From positions 412,261 to 476,260 of the forward strand of contig CALYLW010000689.1 in NCBI GenBank assembly GCA_944989445.1: DNA of 64,000 bases, written 5' to 3'. The DNA comes from Ampullaceana balthica (lineage: Eukaryota; Mollusca; Gastropoda; Lymnaeidae). Shown here one piece after another: positions 10,646 through 21,349 of this stretch. The notes under the pieces are model-generated. The model was not told the DNA's origin and did no database searches. It saw only the letters and a list, made by a program, of their open reading frames with translations. Position numbers and translations under genes: made by a program. Every line of letters begins with the position of its first letter. Within the stretch, counting starts at the first letter, position 1.

Positions 10646-12720
10646 GGTGATGAAAAGCCACAGTTACAAAACTCTTTTCTGATTAACTATTGGCAAGGCA
10701 GCTGAACTGTGGAAAAAAGTAACATTGTAATAATTTTAAAAAAAACATTTTGATATCCCAGGTAGCTAATTGTCAGTTGGTCTAATAATTGAAGTGACAA
10801 ATGAAGATAAAAATCTTGTGAAAAGACAAGATAGAAGGCTGGGATCTAATGAGATCAGTTACTAATTTGATTTACACTGTTTTATTTATTTTAGATACAA
10901 AATGTTCCAAGTTAAATATGTGTTGAATTTATTTAAGTACAAGTATTCTCATTTTACCATCTTTAACCATCTTGTTACTGACAATGAAAATAAAAGTCCT
11001 ATTATAAAACACCCTAAAAATAACAATTACATTAAACACAGTTAATATCATGGTGTATATATAATAAGGTTGTTAAGATAATAAGGTTGTTAAGACAGCT
11101 CCTTTTTGAGGACCAGTTAACCGTTAAAAAAAAGACTGGTTAACCTGTTAACCGCTTTTTTGTACTTTTGCTATGTTTTGTGAACTATCAAGAGAATGGA
11201 TCAAATTTTCGACTCGCGTCTTCTGAATTGACATCAAAGCGACTGTGATGTACCAACGCTAGTGTTCAGCTCTCTGCCGCATTGCCGTCAAAACAGCGAA
11301 TTCAAATAAAAAAATTAAGAAGTTTTTAAAAATAAATATTTAAAAAAATGTCAGAGCAAAGAAGGAAACGGTAATGATTAATATTCAATTGATAGTTTTT
11401 ATGCATTTAAAGTATTAAAACGGCATATTACCAAAAGTAGTCAAGTAAGTTTGTTTTTGAGGACTAGTTAACCATTAAAAAAAAGACTGTTATACTGTCT
11501 GGTCCATATTTTTCCTTAATTGTTTTGAGAACCAACAAGAGAATATATCAAATTTTCGCCTCGCGAGGTCTGATGGTGACATCAAAGCACACGTGACGTT
11601 GACGCCGCTTGTGTTCAGCTCTCATACGCTGTGCTCCTTTTCCAGTGAACACAAAAATAATTTTTAGAAAACAACAAATTATAAATCAATGTGATAATTT
11701 TAAGTCATGGACTGTCATAGAAGTAGGTCGTTTCTTTCCATCTTTCCAATATATTTCTAAAATCTGATTAAGACACTTATTTATGGCTGAAAAAAGTGAC
11801 AATTTTTTAAAGTGTAAGTGCTTTCTGCCATTGCACACATCACAATAAGATAAATAACGGCCAATCTTTTGACTGCATTATGGAATTCGATCTTTTGGAA
11901 ATCAAAAATCATTATCAATAAAAAAAATTACAAAGCAGCGCAAAAATATAATTCAAATCGTAATCTATAACTGAAATAAAATTTTTAATTTTATTTGTTA
12001 TTTTATTATTTAATTATCTACTTGATAAAGGAAATTTTTGTTATGAATGAAAATGGAGTCAATGAACTGATATAATTTCCGAACAATGTGCATTTTTCTT
12101 GAGTACACTTTCAGATTTTCTTTAACTTTTATCAACTAAAAATGGACCAATAGATTTAACAATTACACATCTACCTTAAATGCATATAAAAAGCATGGCT
12201 CAATAACTAAAATTGATAAATAGTCTCTGAATGATCTCTCTATCTTGTTTTTTTCTTCAAATTTTATCATTATCCCTGTTTGTATTAAGCTAATATGTTT
12301 AATAACATTTTTAGGGCAAGACATTTTCACAAATTCACATCTAGGAGAGGAAGAAAGGAGAGCTTTTAACTTTTTTGAAAGGGTGTGATGAGAGAGGAGA
12401 TGACATCAGTTTTATTAAGAAATGAGGAATATCTCTTGAGAAAATGCACTGTATGCAAAATATATTTTTTATCATTATTCTTAAAAACAATAAGGATAAA
12501 AGGATTTTATTTTCAAATCATTAATCTGTCTATGCTAATATTTATATGATTATCAGGTGTAAACTTTGTCACTATCTGTTTCGAACACTTCCAATGAAAT
12601 GACATTTTTAAAAATATTATTAAAACTATTTTTATTAACGTTTATTTTTAAATAAATAAATTATAAATTTAATACAACTGCACTACTCAGAATCTTAATT
12701 AAGAATTGTATACAAATGAT
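10646..12720. other. Upstream region of PPOX; diverged 345-bp-spaced repeat pair
   Basis: No gene is seen. Two related segments at about 11100-11290 and 11450-11640 share GAGGAC..AGTTAACC, AAAAAAAAGACTG, an AGAGAAT..ATCAAATTTTCG block and TGTTCAGCTCTC. They look like two copies of one repeat. The PPOX promoter should lie near 10650-10750 but no clear TATA box is visible. Confidence 0.5.
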
Positions 12721-15330
12721 AGTATACCAATGATAGTATACCAATGCAGCTATTGAAGTCCAATGATAGTATACCAATGTAGCTATTGAAGTCCAATGAT
12801 AGTATACCAATGTAGCTATTGAAGTCCAATGATAGTATACCAATGATTAGGGGTCTACCGATATGCCTTTTTGCCGATATTGCCGATACCGATATTACCG
12901 ATATTTTTTTTGCCGATATGAGTGCCGATATGAGTATTTGTTAGGACAAAAACCAGCGGTCATATTTGATGACGTCATTCTTAAATTTATCACTCGTAAT
13001 TATTTATCTTTAATATTAGGGGACTACCGATACGCATTTTTGCCGATATTACAGATATTTTTTTCCGATATGAGTGCCCATAGGGTATTTGTTAGGACAA
13101 AAACCAGCGGTCATATTTGATGACATCATTCTTAAATTTATCACTCCTAATTATTTATCTTTATATTAGGGGTCTACCGATACGCATTTTCGCCGATATT
13201 ACCGATATTTTTTTTTCCGATATGAATATCTGTTAGGACAAAAACCAGCGGTCTTATTTGATGACATCGATCATTCTTAAATTCACCACTCCTAATTATT
13301 TATATTTTATATTAGGGGTCTACCGATAAGTATTTTTGCCGATATTACCGATATTTTGTTCCGATATGAGTGCCGATATGAGTATTTGTTAGGACAAAAA
13401 TAACAGCGGTCATATTTGATGACGCCATTCTTAAATTTATCACTCGTAATTATTTATATTTTATAATTAAGGGGTCTACCGATATCCAGTTTTGCCGAAA
13501 TACCGATTTTTTTCCCAAAACGAAGTTTCCGATGTGTTTACAAGTTCCAGTTCATGACCTACATAGGACTCATAACAAAACGAACCGTCCTTTATAAAAA
13601 TGTACAAGCATATTAGGTACTCCTTTTGAAACTTCAACCTTGACTCATAATTATTAATCCTAACCAATAGTTTAATGGCTTTTGCACACGGCCACCTTTT
13701 ATGAATGAAACAATGAGAACAAAGTACAATAGTAATATAGTGAAAATGAGGCTGAAGCTTGAATGGTTGCCAATGACAACACGTCTTCACACGGTACATT
13801 TTGTTATTCCATACGATACGAAATGTTTTAGACATCTGCGATTCTGCGTGCATCTTTGCCATTAGAGCAATTACGTGAACATAATGTTTACATGTTATCC
13901 ATTTATTAGAGCAATTACGGTATACTTGGCATCGGCACTATTTACACAGTATTTCTGAGTATACGAAAATCGGCCGATACCTAAACAATATCAAAGCACA
14001 TGGCACACTGTATCGTGGCTGCACATATTAATACTAGGACTCTTTTGACTATTTCCATACCGGTATCGGGGTCGATATATTAATTTGTCGAGATATTGTA
14101 AATCTAAATGATAGTTTTTTTGTTATCGTTTTTTTTTGGGTCAAAATGTCACTTATTATGAAATATCGGTGACGTCAATATCGGGACCTTTACATGCTAC
14201 CGATACCGATATTGCCGATATCCAGATATCGGTGCCGATATATCGGCCAGCCGATATATCGGTAGACCCCTACCAATGATAGTATACCAATGCAGCTATT
14301 GAAGTCCAATGATAGTATACCAATGTAGCTATTGAAGTCCAATGATAGTATACCAATGTAGCTATTGAAGTCCAATGATAGTATACCAATGTAGCTATTG
14401 AAGTCCAATGATAGTATACCAATGTAGCTATTGAAGTCCAATGATAGTATACCAATGCAGCTATTGAAGTCCAATGATAGTATACCAATGTAGCTATTGA
14501 AGTCCAATGATAGTATACCAATGTAGCTATTGAAGTCCAATGATAGTATACCAATGTAGCTATTGAAGTCCAATGATAGTATACCAATGTAGCTATTGAA
14601 GTCCAATGATAGTATACCAATGTAGCTATTGAAGTCCAATGATAGTATACCAATGTAGCTATTGAAGTCCAATGATAGTATACCAATGTAGCTATTGAAG
14701 TCCAATGATAGTATACCAATGCAGCTATTGAAGTCCAATGATAGTATACCAATGCAGCTATTGAAGTCCAATGATAGTATACCAATGATAGTATACCAAT
14801 GTAGCTATTGAAGTCCAATGATAGTATACCAATGTAGCTATTGAAGTCAATTGATAGTATACCAATGTAGCTATTGAAGTCCAATGATAGTATACCAATG
14901 CAGCTATTGAAGTCCAATGATAGTATACCAATGTAGCTATTGAAGTCCAATGATAGTATACCAATGTAGCTATTGAAGTCCAATGATAGTATACCAATGC
15001 AGCTATTGAAGTCCAATGATAGTATACCAATGCAGCTATTGAAGTCCAATGATAGTATACCAATGTAGCTATTGAAGTCCAATGATAGTATACCAATGAT
15101 AGTATACCAATGTAGCTATTGAAGTCCAATGATAGTATACCAATGTAGCTATTGAAGTCAATTGATAGTATACCAATGTAGCTATTGAAGTCCAATGATA
15201 GTATACCAATGTAGCTATTGAAGTCCAATGATAGTATACCAATGCAGCTATTGAAGTCCAATGATAGTATACCAATGTAGCTATTGAAGTCCAATGATAG
15301 TATACCAATGCAGCTATTGAAGTCCAATGT
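12721..15330. repeat. 33-bp satellite array, split by a hAT insertion
   Basis: Tandem units of 33 bp containing CCAATGATAGTATACCAATG and TAGCTATTGAAGT run 12721-12847 and resume 14273-15330, about 35 copies in total. Some junctions carry a short extra ATGATAGTATACCA copy. Variants differ mainly at TGTAGC/TGCAGC. Because 33 is divisible by 3 the array stays open in several frames on the minus strand (up to 270 codons), which explains its long ORFs without any gene. Confidence 0.95.
12848..14272. mobile_element. hAT-type element inserted into the 33-bp satellite
   Basis: Ends TAGGGGTCTACCGATAT and ATATCGGTAGACCCCTA are perfect inverted repeats. They are flanked by the 8-bp duplication CCAATGAT (12840-12847 and 14273-14280), which is satellite sequence. 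The left side contains about five tandem copies of a roughly 150-bp unit, each beginning with the terminal GGGGTCTACCGATA motif (near 12849, 13018, 13169, 13316, 13470). No transposase was recognised in 13480-14150. Confidence 0.85.
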
Positions 15331-15609
15331 CTAAACTCAGATATCGTAAACAAAGTGATTATCCGCACAGTTTTGGCAGTGAGATTAACGCAGAGCATTA
15401 TCCGCACGGCTCGTCAATGCATGTGTCTTCTCGTGGCTGGTCACATTGAAAAAACAACGCGCCCGGTTTAGACAAAATAATTGCCCATAACAGTCGATTT
15501 AGGCTAATATGTGTAATTTCTATGCTAATGCTAATTCAAATTTCATGATTAATGAATATTTAAAGTAGTACTGTCACAAAACTTACTTATAATTTAAAAA
15601 TTTCATATC

Positions 15610-15690
15610 TCTTATCAGCTTCGCCAGGTGAGTGGTTAGTCTAAGCCTAGTTGCATTATTGGTATGTGGTTCGAATCCCAGTACATTCAA
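15610..15690 (+). other. tRNA-like / SINE-head candidate
   Basis: A B-box-like GGTTCGAATCCC lies 30-40 bp after an A-box-like GGTGAGTGGTTAGTC, the spacing of a tRNA promoter. Acceptor-stem pairing was not found, so this is a decayed tRNA or SINE head at best. Confidence 0.3.
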
Positions 15691-17696
15691 GATTTTATCT
15701 TACTTGTGTTTCTATTTATTTATATTTTTCATTTTGGTTCTTGCAAACACTGAAGCAGGCTGACGTTTCCAAGAAACATTTTATTAATTTCCCCCATCCC
15801 TGTCTCATCTATTCTGGTAGTCACTGTTACAGACTCTCAATTTTAAATTTGTATGCTATACCATTGTATCGTCTTATGCTTTTCCTTGCTTTAAATTTAC
15901 TTGAATGGATTTATGTTAAGCACAGGTACGATAGTAGTTTTGGGATAAGAATAATTAGCCTACTATGCATTAGTATAGAGTTTCGTCCAATTATAGTAAA
16001 ATTCTTTTATGATGAATGAAAGTTAATAAAAGTACTTCATAATGTATAAAATACAAAGTTGAGTGCACTGGAACAGTTAATAGTAGTTTTATAACAGCTA
16101 AATCTATGGTATTAATAATTACTGATTAAACATTTAACGGTATGCAGGTCCGCTCAGGTTCTTGCTAACATTTATAAAAATATAAGATTCCAGTTTAATT
16201 ATTTTTATACCCTCCAAACAAATAAAATTAACATTGAGTAAAAAAATGGCTAAATGGGCTAAAGCCAAAATGCTGCTCAGCTGTTATTTACCTTATTAGT
16301 TATAAAAGAGAAAGAGAGAGATACTCTTAACAGTAATTAATGATATACTTTATTTATACAACTATAGTTTATAGTATAGAATTAAAATATAGCTCTATAC
16401 TCTATGCCTATAAATAATACATAGATATGCGAAGAACGCAATAATTTTAATCTTCTGTATAGAAGGAGCGTCTGTAACAGATAATATAAAATAAGATAAT
16501 AATAGGGAAATAAGAGTAGGCTTACTTATTTTCACCATGAAATTAATTACAATATAATATATAATATAAACTATATTGACTATATAATATATACTATATA
16601 CCATCTATATTATATATATACTATGTCTATATATTATATATTACTTTTGGGAACATGAAGCAATACCGGACCAGCAATACTAAGACATTACTGCTAAGAA
16701 AATAAATTTTGAATAAATTATAAAATACAAATAGCAATAGTAATACAAATAGCAATATTAATAGTATAGACAGTAATAAGTAATAGTATTAGTAATAGTA
16801 ATTCTGAAATGGATATGACATTACAAAATTACATACTCATACACAATTTAGTATAGCCTCGAAACAATTTACAAATAAAAATAAATGCCCTATAACGCCA
16901 AACACAACTTTTACTTAGTTTAAAATCAGAGGCCTATCCAATTTTTATAAATCAAAATAATTTATAATAAAAGTTTCATTGAAAAAGAAGAATTCTATAG
17001 ATTAAGTACCGGTATGCTCTAGCAAAGTCTACCATCAAATTTCTCATTTTATGAATTATCGATATTTCTAAGAAGTTTTATCGGTTAACCTACACTTACA
17101 TAACGGAAGTAGGTAAGGGAAACCATAAAACCTTTAACTAGAATGAAAACTTTCCTCCCCTTAAGGTATATCTTTTTTTACTCCGTTTATTTCATACAAA
17201 CAATAATATAATAACACTCAGCACAGATTCACCTATTAATTGAATCTAGAACGCTCTATCAATAGCACAAGTGCACACAGCTTGTCTATTCTTATCTTAT
17301 CTGTAACAGACGCTCCTTCTTAAAGAAAATTATTGAGTACTATTCTTACCCATAGCCATAGCCTATAATGTATGTCTAGTCTTGCACTTTTATTAGAGCT
17401 TTAAATGTTGATAGAGTGTTGGTTTCCTTGGTTTGCTCAGGCAACCCAATTAATGAATAATGGGGCTTAAACTTAAATACCATGTTCATGTCCGACTGTT
17501 AGAATTTGATAGCCACTTTGTATATTGTATGTTGTAGGGTAGCGATGCAATGGCTGCTAAAGCTGTCGTTATTATATTTGTTGCTGCCTTGTTAAAAAAG
17601 CAAATTAATTCAATTTATTTTGTGGCCTATGTTATTAAAATTACGTTGCATGGCGTGCACAAATCTACAAGAAAAGCACAAAAACAAAACAAAAAA
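15691..17696. other. AT-rich intergenic stretch
   Basis: No gene is recognised. Contents: two members of a GATAA-tailed repeat family (about 16447-16500 plus, 17286-17332 minus) and AT-rich or TAATAG-rich low-complexity sequence near 16550-16800. The open frame at 15651-16019 has no recognisable features. Confidence 0.5.
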
Positions 17697-17721
17697 CAAA
17701 ATACACAAACAAATTGTGCAA

Positions 17722-19546
17722 GGTGCCGTCCATAAATGACGTCACGCGATTTTTGCCGATTTTTTACGGTCACGCGTCGTCACAAAAACTTAGAACTCTA
17801 AAATACGTCACAAATCTTTGCAAAAAAAAACAAACCTTTATTTTCTATTTGAAAATTATGTTTCAATTCACTTTTATTGTCGTTTAAGTATTTATTATTT
17901 ATTTAGTGAAGATCTACATTGTAATATCGTAACCCGCGTGAAGCATTTTTTTAAAACGTTTAACCGCCTTCAGATAGCGAACTGTGTTAACATCCTTAGA
18001 TTATATTTTATTTTAATGCATACAAATTAAACATTGACTATTAATCATCACGGTTAACGTCTTTGTTTAGAAATTTTTTTATTTAAAAATAACATTTAAA
18101 AATTTATTTTTTAAAAATCCCTCAATTGACTAGTGGCATCCCGTAAGAAAGAGGTTGGCGAACAGAGGTAAATAACCTCATCTGCGGGTCAAAAAGGGAA
18201 TTCTTGGGGGTAATGCAGACTCATTTGGGAAATATAACATCCACTACAATCCACTAGATATATTAAAAATACGTCATGTGTACGTGTACGCTTTGAACAT
18301 ATGCCCATTATTGAATCGGTTCCTTCCAGAAAATGCATTTTTTTAAAAATTTGACAACTATGTAGATTTCTTACCTACGTACTATACGAAGACACCTAAA
18401 TCTACCCTACTTTCATTTATATTGACACGAGTGACAATAATCTTAATCCACATGACTTGTCTTTATCACGTATCATTTCTGTGATATTTAAAATTAATGC
18501 CTTAAAAACTGAGCTAAGAAGAAAAGTTGTTTTGTTCTCCTCTCGAATTGCAATGTCAAGAATTTGATGCATTCAATAAAGTTAATGAATACTTGACTAA
18601 TTTTAAATGGGCCTATTTACCATTATATCTAGAACAGTGCTTCTTAAACTTTTTAGTATGGTGGACCGGCAGGAATTTTTTCCATTGCACCAGGGATAGG
18701 TGCACAATTTTCCCTGCACTGACAATTTTTTCGGTCCTTTTTTTGAGAACATCTGCGGACCGGCAGCGGATGGCCCACGGACAGGCACCGGTCCGCGGAC
18801 CACCACTTCGAGAAGCACTGATCTAGAAGACTAGAATGGCCAGGGGCGTTTGACCAAAAACCAATCGAACAATTATATCAAACTTAAAACGTTTTTAATT
18901 TAATCAAATAGATTCCCCCCCTCCCCTTTTAAAGAAAAATTATATTCCGTGTCGTTTTGACTGAAAATATCTACACACAATCCTATTCAGATCATTTTTA
19001 GACACTTGTCATGCTTGTAAAACTCACCAGTAGCATTTTCTTGGCTAACGACACTCTCCAAATCCCCGAGTCATGTGAGCAGGACCTAGAGTCTGGGGGT
19101 GGGGGGGGGGTAACGCACACATAAACTTGTATATTTTGGCCAATAAAAACGACGACTCCTGCCATGAGAGAACCAAACGGAGCTGCGGTTACATCACAAA
19201 TGCTGTGATGTCAACATCAAACGACGCAGTGTAACAATTTCATATGTTATCTTGTGGAATCTCAAACTTAAGGATTATAATTAGATTTAATTTTCATGTC
19301 TTGATAGCTTACGTCAACCAGTGTCTGATGGCCTACCGACCGGCACATTGAGAAGCACTGATTTAAAAAAAAAGTCATTAAATAAATTGTAAGCGACCAA
19401 ATATTTCAGTGGAAGTTTTATTTAAAGTTATCCTTTTGATGTGACGTCACATTTCTTCAACCCCCACCCTCCCCCTTGTCACGCATCGTCACAAAAGCGT
19501 GACCCCCTCCCCCCCTAGGTGCGTGACGTCATTTATGGACGGCCCC
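17722..19546. mobile_element. CRE-bearing MITE, interrupted copy
   Basis: Ends GTGCCGTCCATAAATGACG and GTCATTTATGGACGGCCCC are inverted repeats. The outer 210 bp (17722 to about 17930) and 175 bp (about 19372-19546) match the two halves of the intact copy at 35631-36012. About 1.4 kb of extra sequence lies between them, including the hAT MITE at 18635-18820 and another hAT-like end (TTGAGAAGCACTG, 19345-19357). Perfect TGACGTCA sites occur at 17737, 19442 and 19524. Confidence 0.78.
18635..18820. mobile_element. hAT MITE, 186 bp, with perfect TSD
   Basis: Starts CAGTGCTTCTTAAAC and ends TTCGAGAAGCACTG. It is flanked by perfect 8-bp duplications ATCTAGAA (18627-18634, 18821-18828). The inner sequence is rich in GGACCGGCA / CCGGTCCGCGG, as in Charlie-like hAT ends. 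Too short to code. Confidence 0.88.
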
Positions 19547-19597
19547 AATGAAAACAATAAATTTAAGCTTTATTTGAAACTAACACGACAATAGAAG

Positions 19598-19619
19598 TTT
19601 CGGCTAATGCCTTCATCAG
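19598..19619 (-). ncRNA. Hammerhead ribozyme-like core
   Basis: The minus strand reads CTGATGA, then a stem AGGC-ATTA-GCC, then GAAAC. These are the two conserved core strands of a type I hammerhead and the usual stem II of Penelope-like elements. Stems I and III were not folded. The motif sits between 29-bp perfect inverted arms. Cleavage activity is an inference. Confidence 0.6.
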
Positions 19620-19829
19620 TACAAAAACATAAAAAAAATTTAAAATAAAGCTTAAATTTATTGTTTTCATTGCACAATTTGTGTATTTTGTATTTTATTT
19701 AAAAGCTTTATCGCAGTCCCATTCTATATGATACATTAACCCCCAAAAAGCAAAAACATTAAAATAACTACGAGAATCTGCATGTCATTAAATCAAGACA
19801 AAAAGAAAAGAATGATGGTCAAGGTTCTT

Positions 19830-19926
19830 CAAAAGGCGTTCGTCATCCTAGCAGCCGGACATTGCTACTGATACCTCTCAAAAGACGTTCGTCATCCTAG
19901 CAGCCGGACATTGCTACTGATACCTC
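19830..19926. repeat. Tandem duplication, 2 copies of about 48 bp
   Basis: Two copies of GTTCGTCATCCTAGCAGCCG...CTACTGATACCTC follow each other directly. Confidence 0.85.
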
Positions 19927-20151
19927 CAATACAAGCAGAAAAGTAGACAAACATGTGTTGCAGAAAATTTCAAGTGATTGATGTCGGAATGCATGGAAAG
20001 GCGTGGCAAGTTTAATTTAAAATAAAGAAGTAATTACTTAGGTTCTGATAATGTTCATTTTGTGATATTTCAAGTTATTTTTAAAAATTGGTATATTTTT
20101 TCAGATGCATTATTCTAGGATGTATCATCTCCTGATATTTCTCACTGTCAT

Positions 20152-20326
20152 AGTATTCATGAAATGAACTTGTTACAGTGCATCAGCTTGAGTTTAACAT
20201 TCATGAAATGAACTTGTTACAGTGCATCAGCTTGAATTTAACACTCATGAAATGAACTTGTTACAGTGCATCAGCTTGAGTTTAATATTCATGAAATAAA
20301 CTTGTTACAGTGAATCAGTTTGAATT
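20152..20326. repeat. 44-bp tandem repeat, about 4 copies
   Basis: Unit contains CATGAAATGAACTTGTTACA and GTGCATCAGCTTGA; copies drift towards the right end. Confidence 0.9.
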
Positions 20327-20454
20327 TAATGAAGGAAACTTGAAACCAATGCTCAGCTGCACGTGTATATTAATTTATAATCTTCAAATAAATACAATTT
20401 AAAGCAATAATTATATTACGAATGTTGAGCCTTCTCGTCCATGAGGAGCATCCA

Positions 20455-20640
20455 CCGATCATCGTCGGCGTCTGCGATTCCTCCAAGGGCATAGGCCACC
20501 TACGAGAGACCTCCAGGCATCTCTATCCTGGGCCAGCTTCTCCAGGATCTTTCATTCATGGCCACTTCTCTTGATGTCTGCCTCCAATTCTCGGCACCAC
20601 GTGTTTCTTGGACGGCCTCTTTTCCGCTTACCCTGGATGA
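20455..20640 (-). pseudogene. Non-LTR retrotransposon pol C-terminal fragment
   Basis: The minus strand reads GKRKRGRPRNTWCRELEADI then, after one in-frame TGA, LEKLAQDRDAWRSLVGGLCP. This RGRP..TW...LE......LAQDRDAWR tail is common at the end of reverse transcriptases of invertebrate LINE elements. It is 5'-truncated and carries a stop, so it is dead. Confidence 0.7.
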
Positions 20641-21340
20641 ATATGCTTTAATAAGGATCTAAAATTGTAAAATGCATTGAACTAAATTAACTTGATGTTA
20701 AATTCGGTAACTATCAAAGATAAGCAAAAACCAACCAGCAAAAATAGAACTTGTTATAAAATTAAAATTACATTATATACTGCATACAAATTTCAATTAC
20801 AAATAATTTTTTAACAATCAATTATTTTCATTTAAAAATTACGTTTGTAAATTTAATTTGTGTTCGCTGGGTTTACAAGACGTGTGAGCGTATGCACTTC
20901 CACACAGCTTAGAGGGAACATTGAAACCCTTCGCCGGTCCACGTCAGTCAAACACAATTATTTTCCACTTAATTTCCCCCCGAGATCAATTTCCTGTCTC
21001 CATTTGCCAACCAGCTGTCTCCCCATCTGAGTTCAGTTTGTCTTAGTGCTTCGTATACATGAAAGGGACATAATCCTCTTAACTTTTTCAAGTCACAAAC
21101 ACAATTTTTCCACCGTCTGCGTCAACACAGAAATGTCCCGCAGATGACAGCGTTTACCGTTTACCACAGGCATGTATCGTATCGACGTTCAGAAATGGAC
21201 GCTACGGAAGGCGGGTCAATATTTCAGCATCTTATGGCCAGCTGATCTCATAGAGCGGACTTTCCATTTCTCCCCATTCAATTATAAAGAGTAGGTAAGA
21301 GATGTGACCTTGAAACATTTTAAAGTACAAACATCAACTG
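20641..21340. other. Intergenic stretch
   Basis: Nothing recognised: AT-rich to 20860, then mixed sequence leading into the 27-bp satellite. Confidence 0.5.
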
Positions 21341-21349
21341 AAAACTCAA

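Larger units (their letters stand above)
17697..19690 (-). mobile_element. Penelope-like inverted-repeat element with hammerhead motif, interrupted by a MITE
   Basis: The right arm (about 19643-19690) is the reverse complement of a left arm now in two pieces: ACAAATTGTGCAA-type sequence ending near 17721, and 19547-19575. Joining the two pieces restores an arm of about 50 bp, so the MITE at 17722-19546 inserted into it. A hammerhead-like core lies between the arms. Inverted arms around a ribozyme resemble the pseudo-LTRs of Penelope-like elements. No coding sequence remains. Confidence 0.6.

Noticed and set aside
12721..15330. CRISPR-like regular repeats
   Set aside because: Units abut without spacers, and this is animal nuclear DNA.
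14190..15407. Long minus-strand ORFs of 112-270 codons with repeats such as DFNSYIGILSL
   Set aside because: They are translations of the 33-bp satellite, whose unit length is a multiple of three and lacks stops in several frames. No start context, promoter or non-repeat domain is present.
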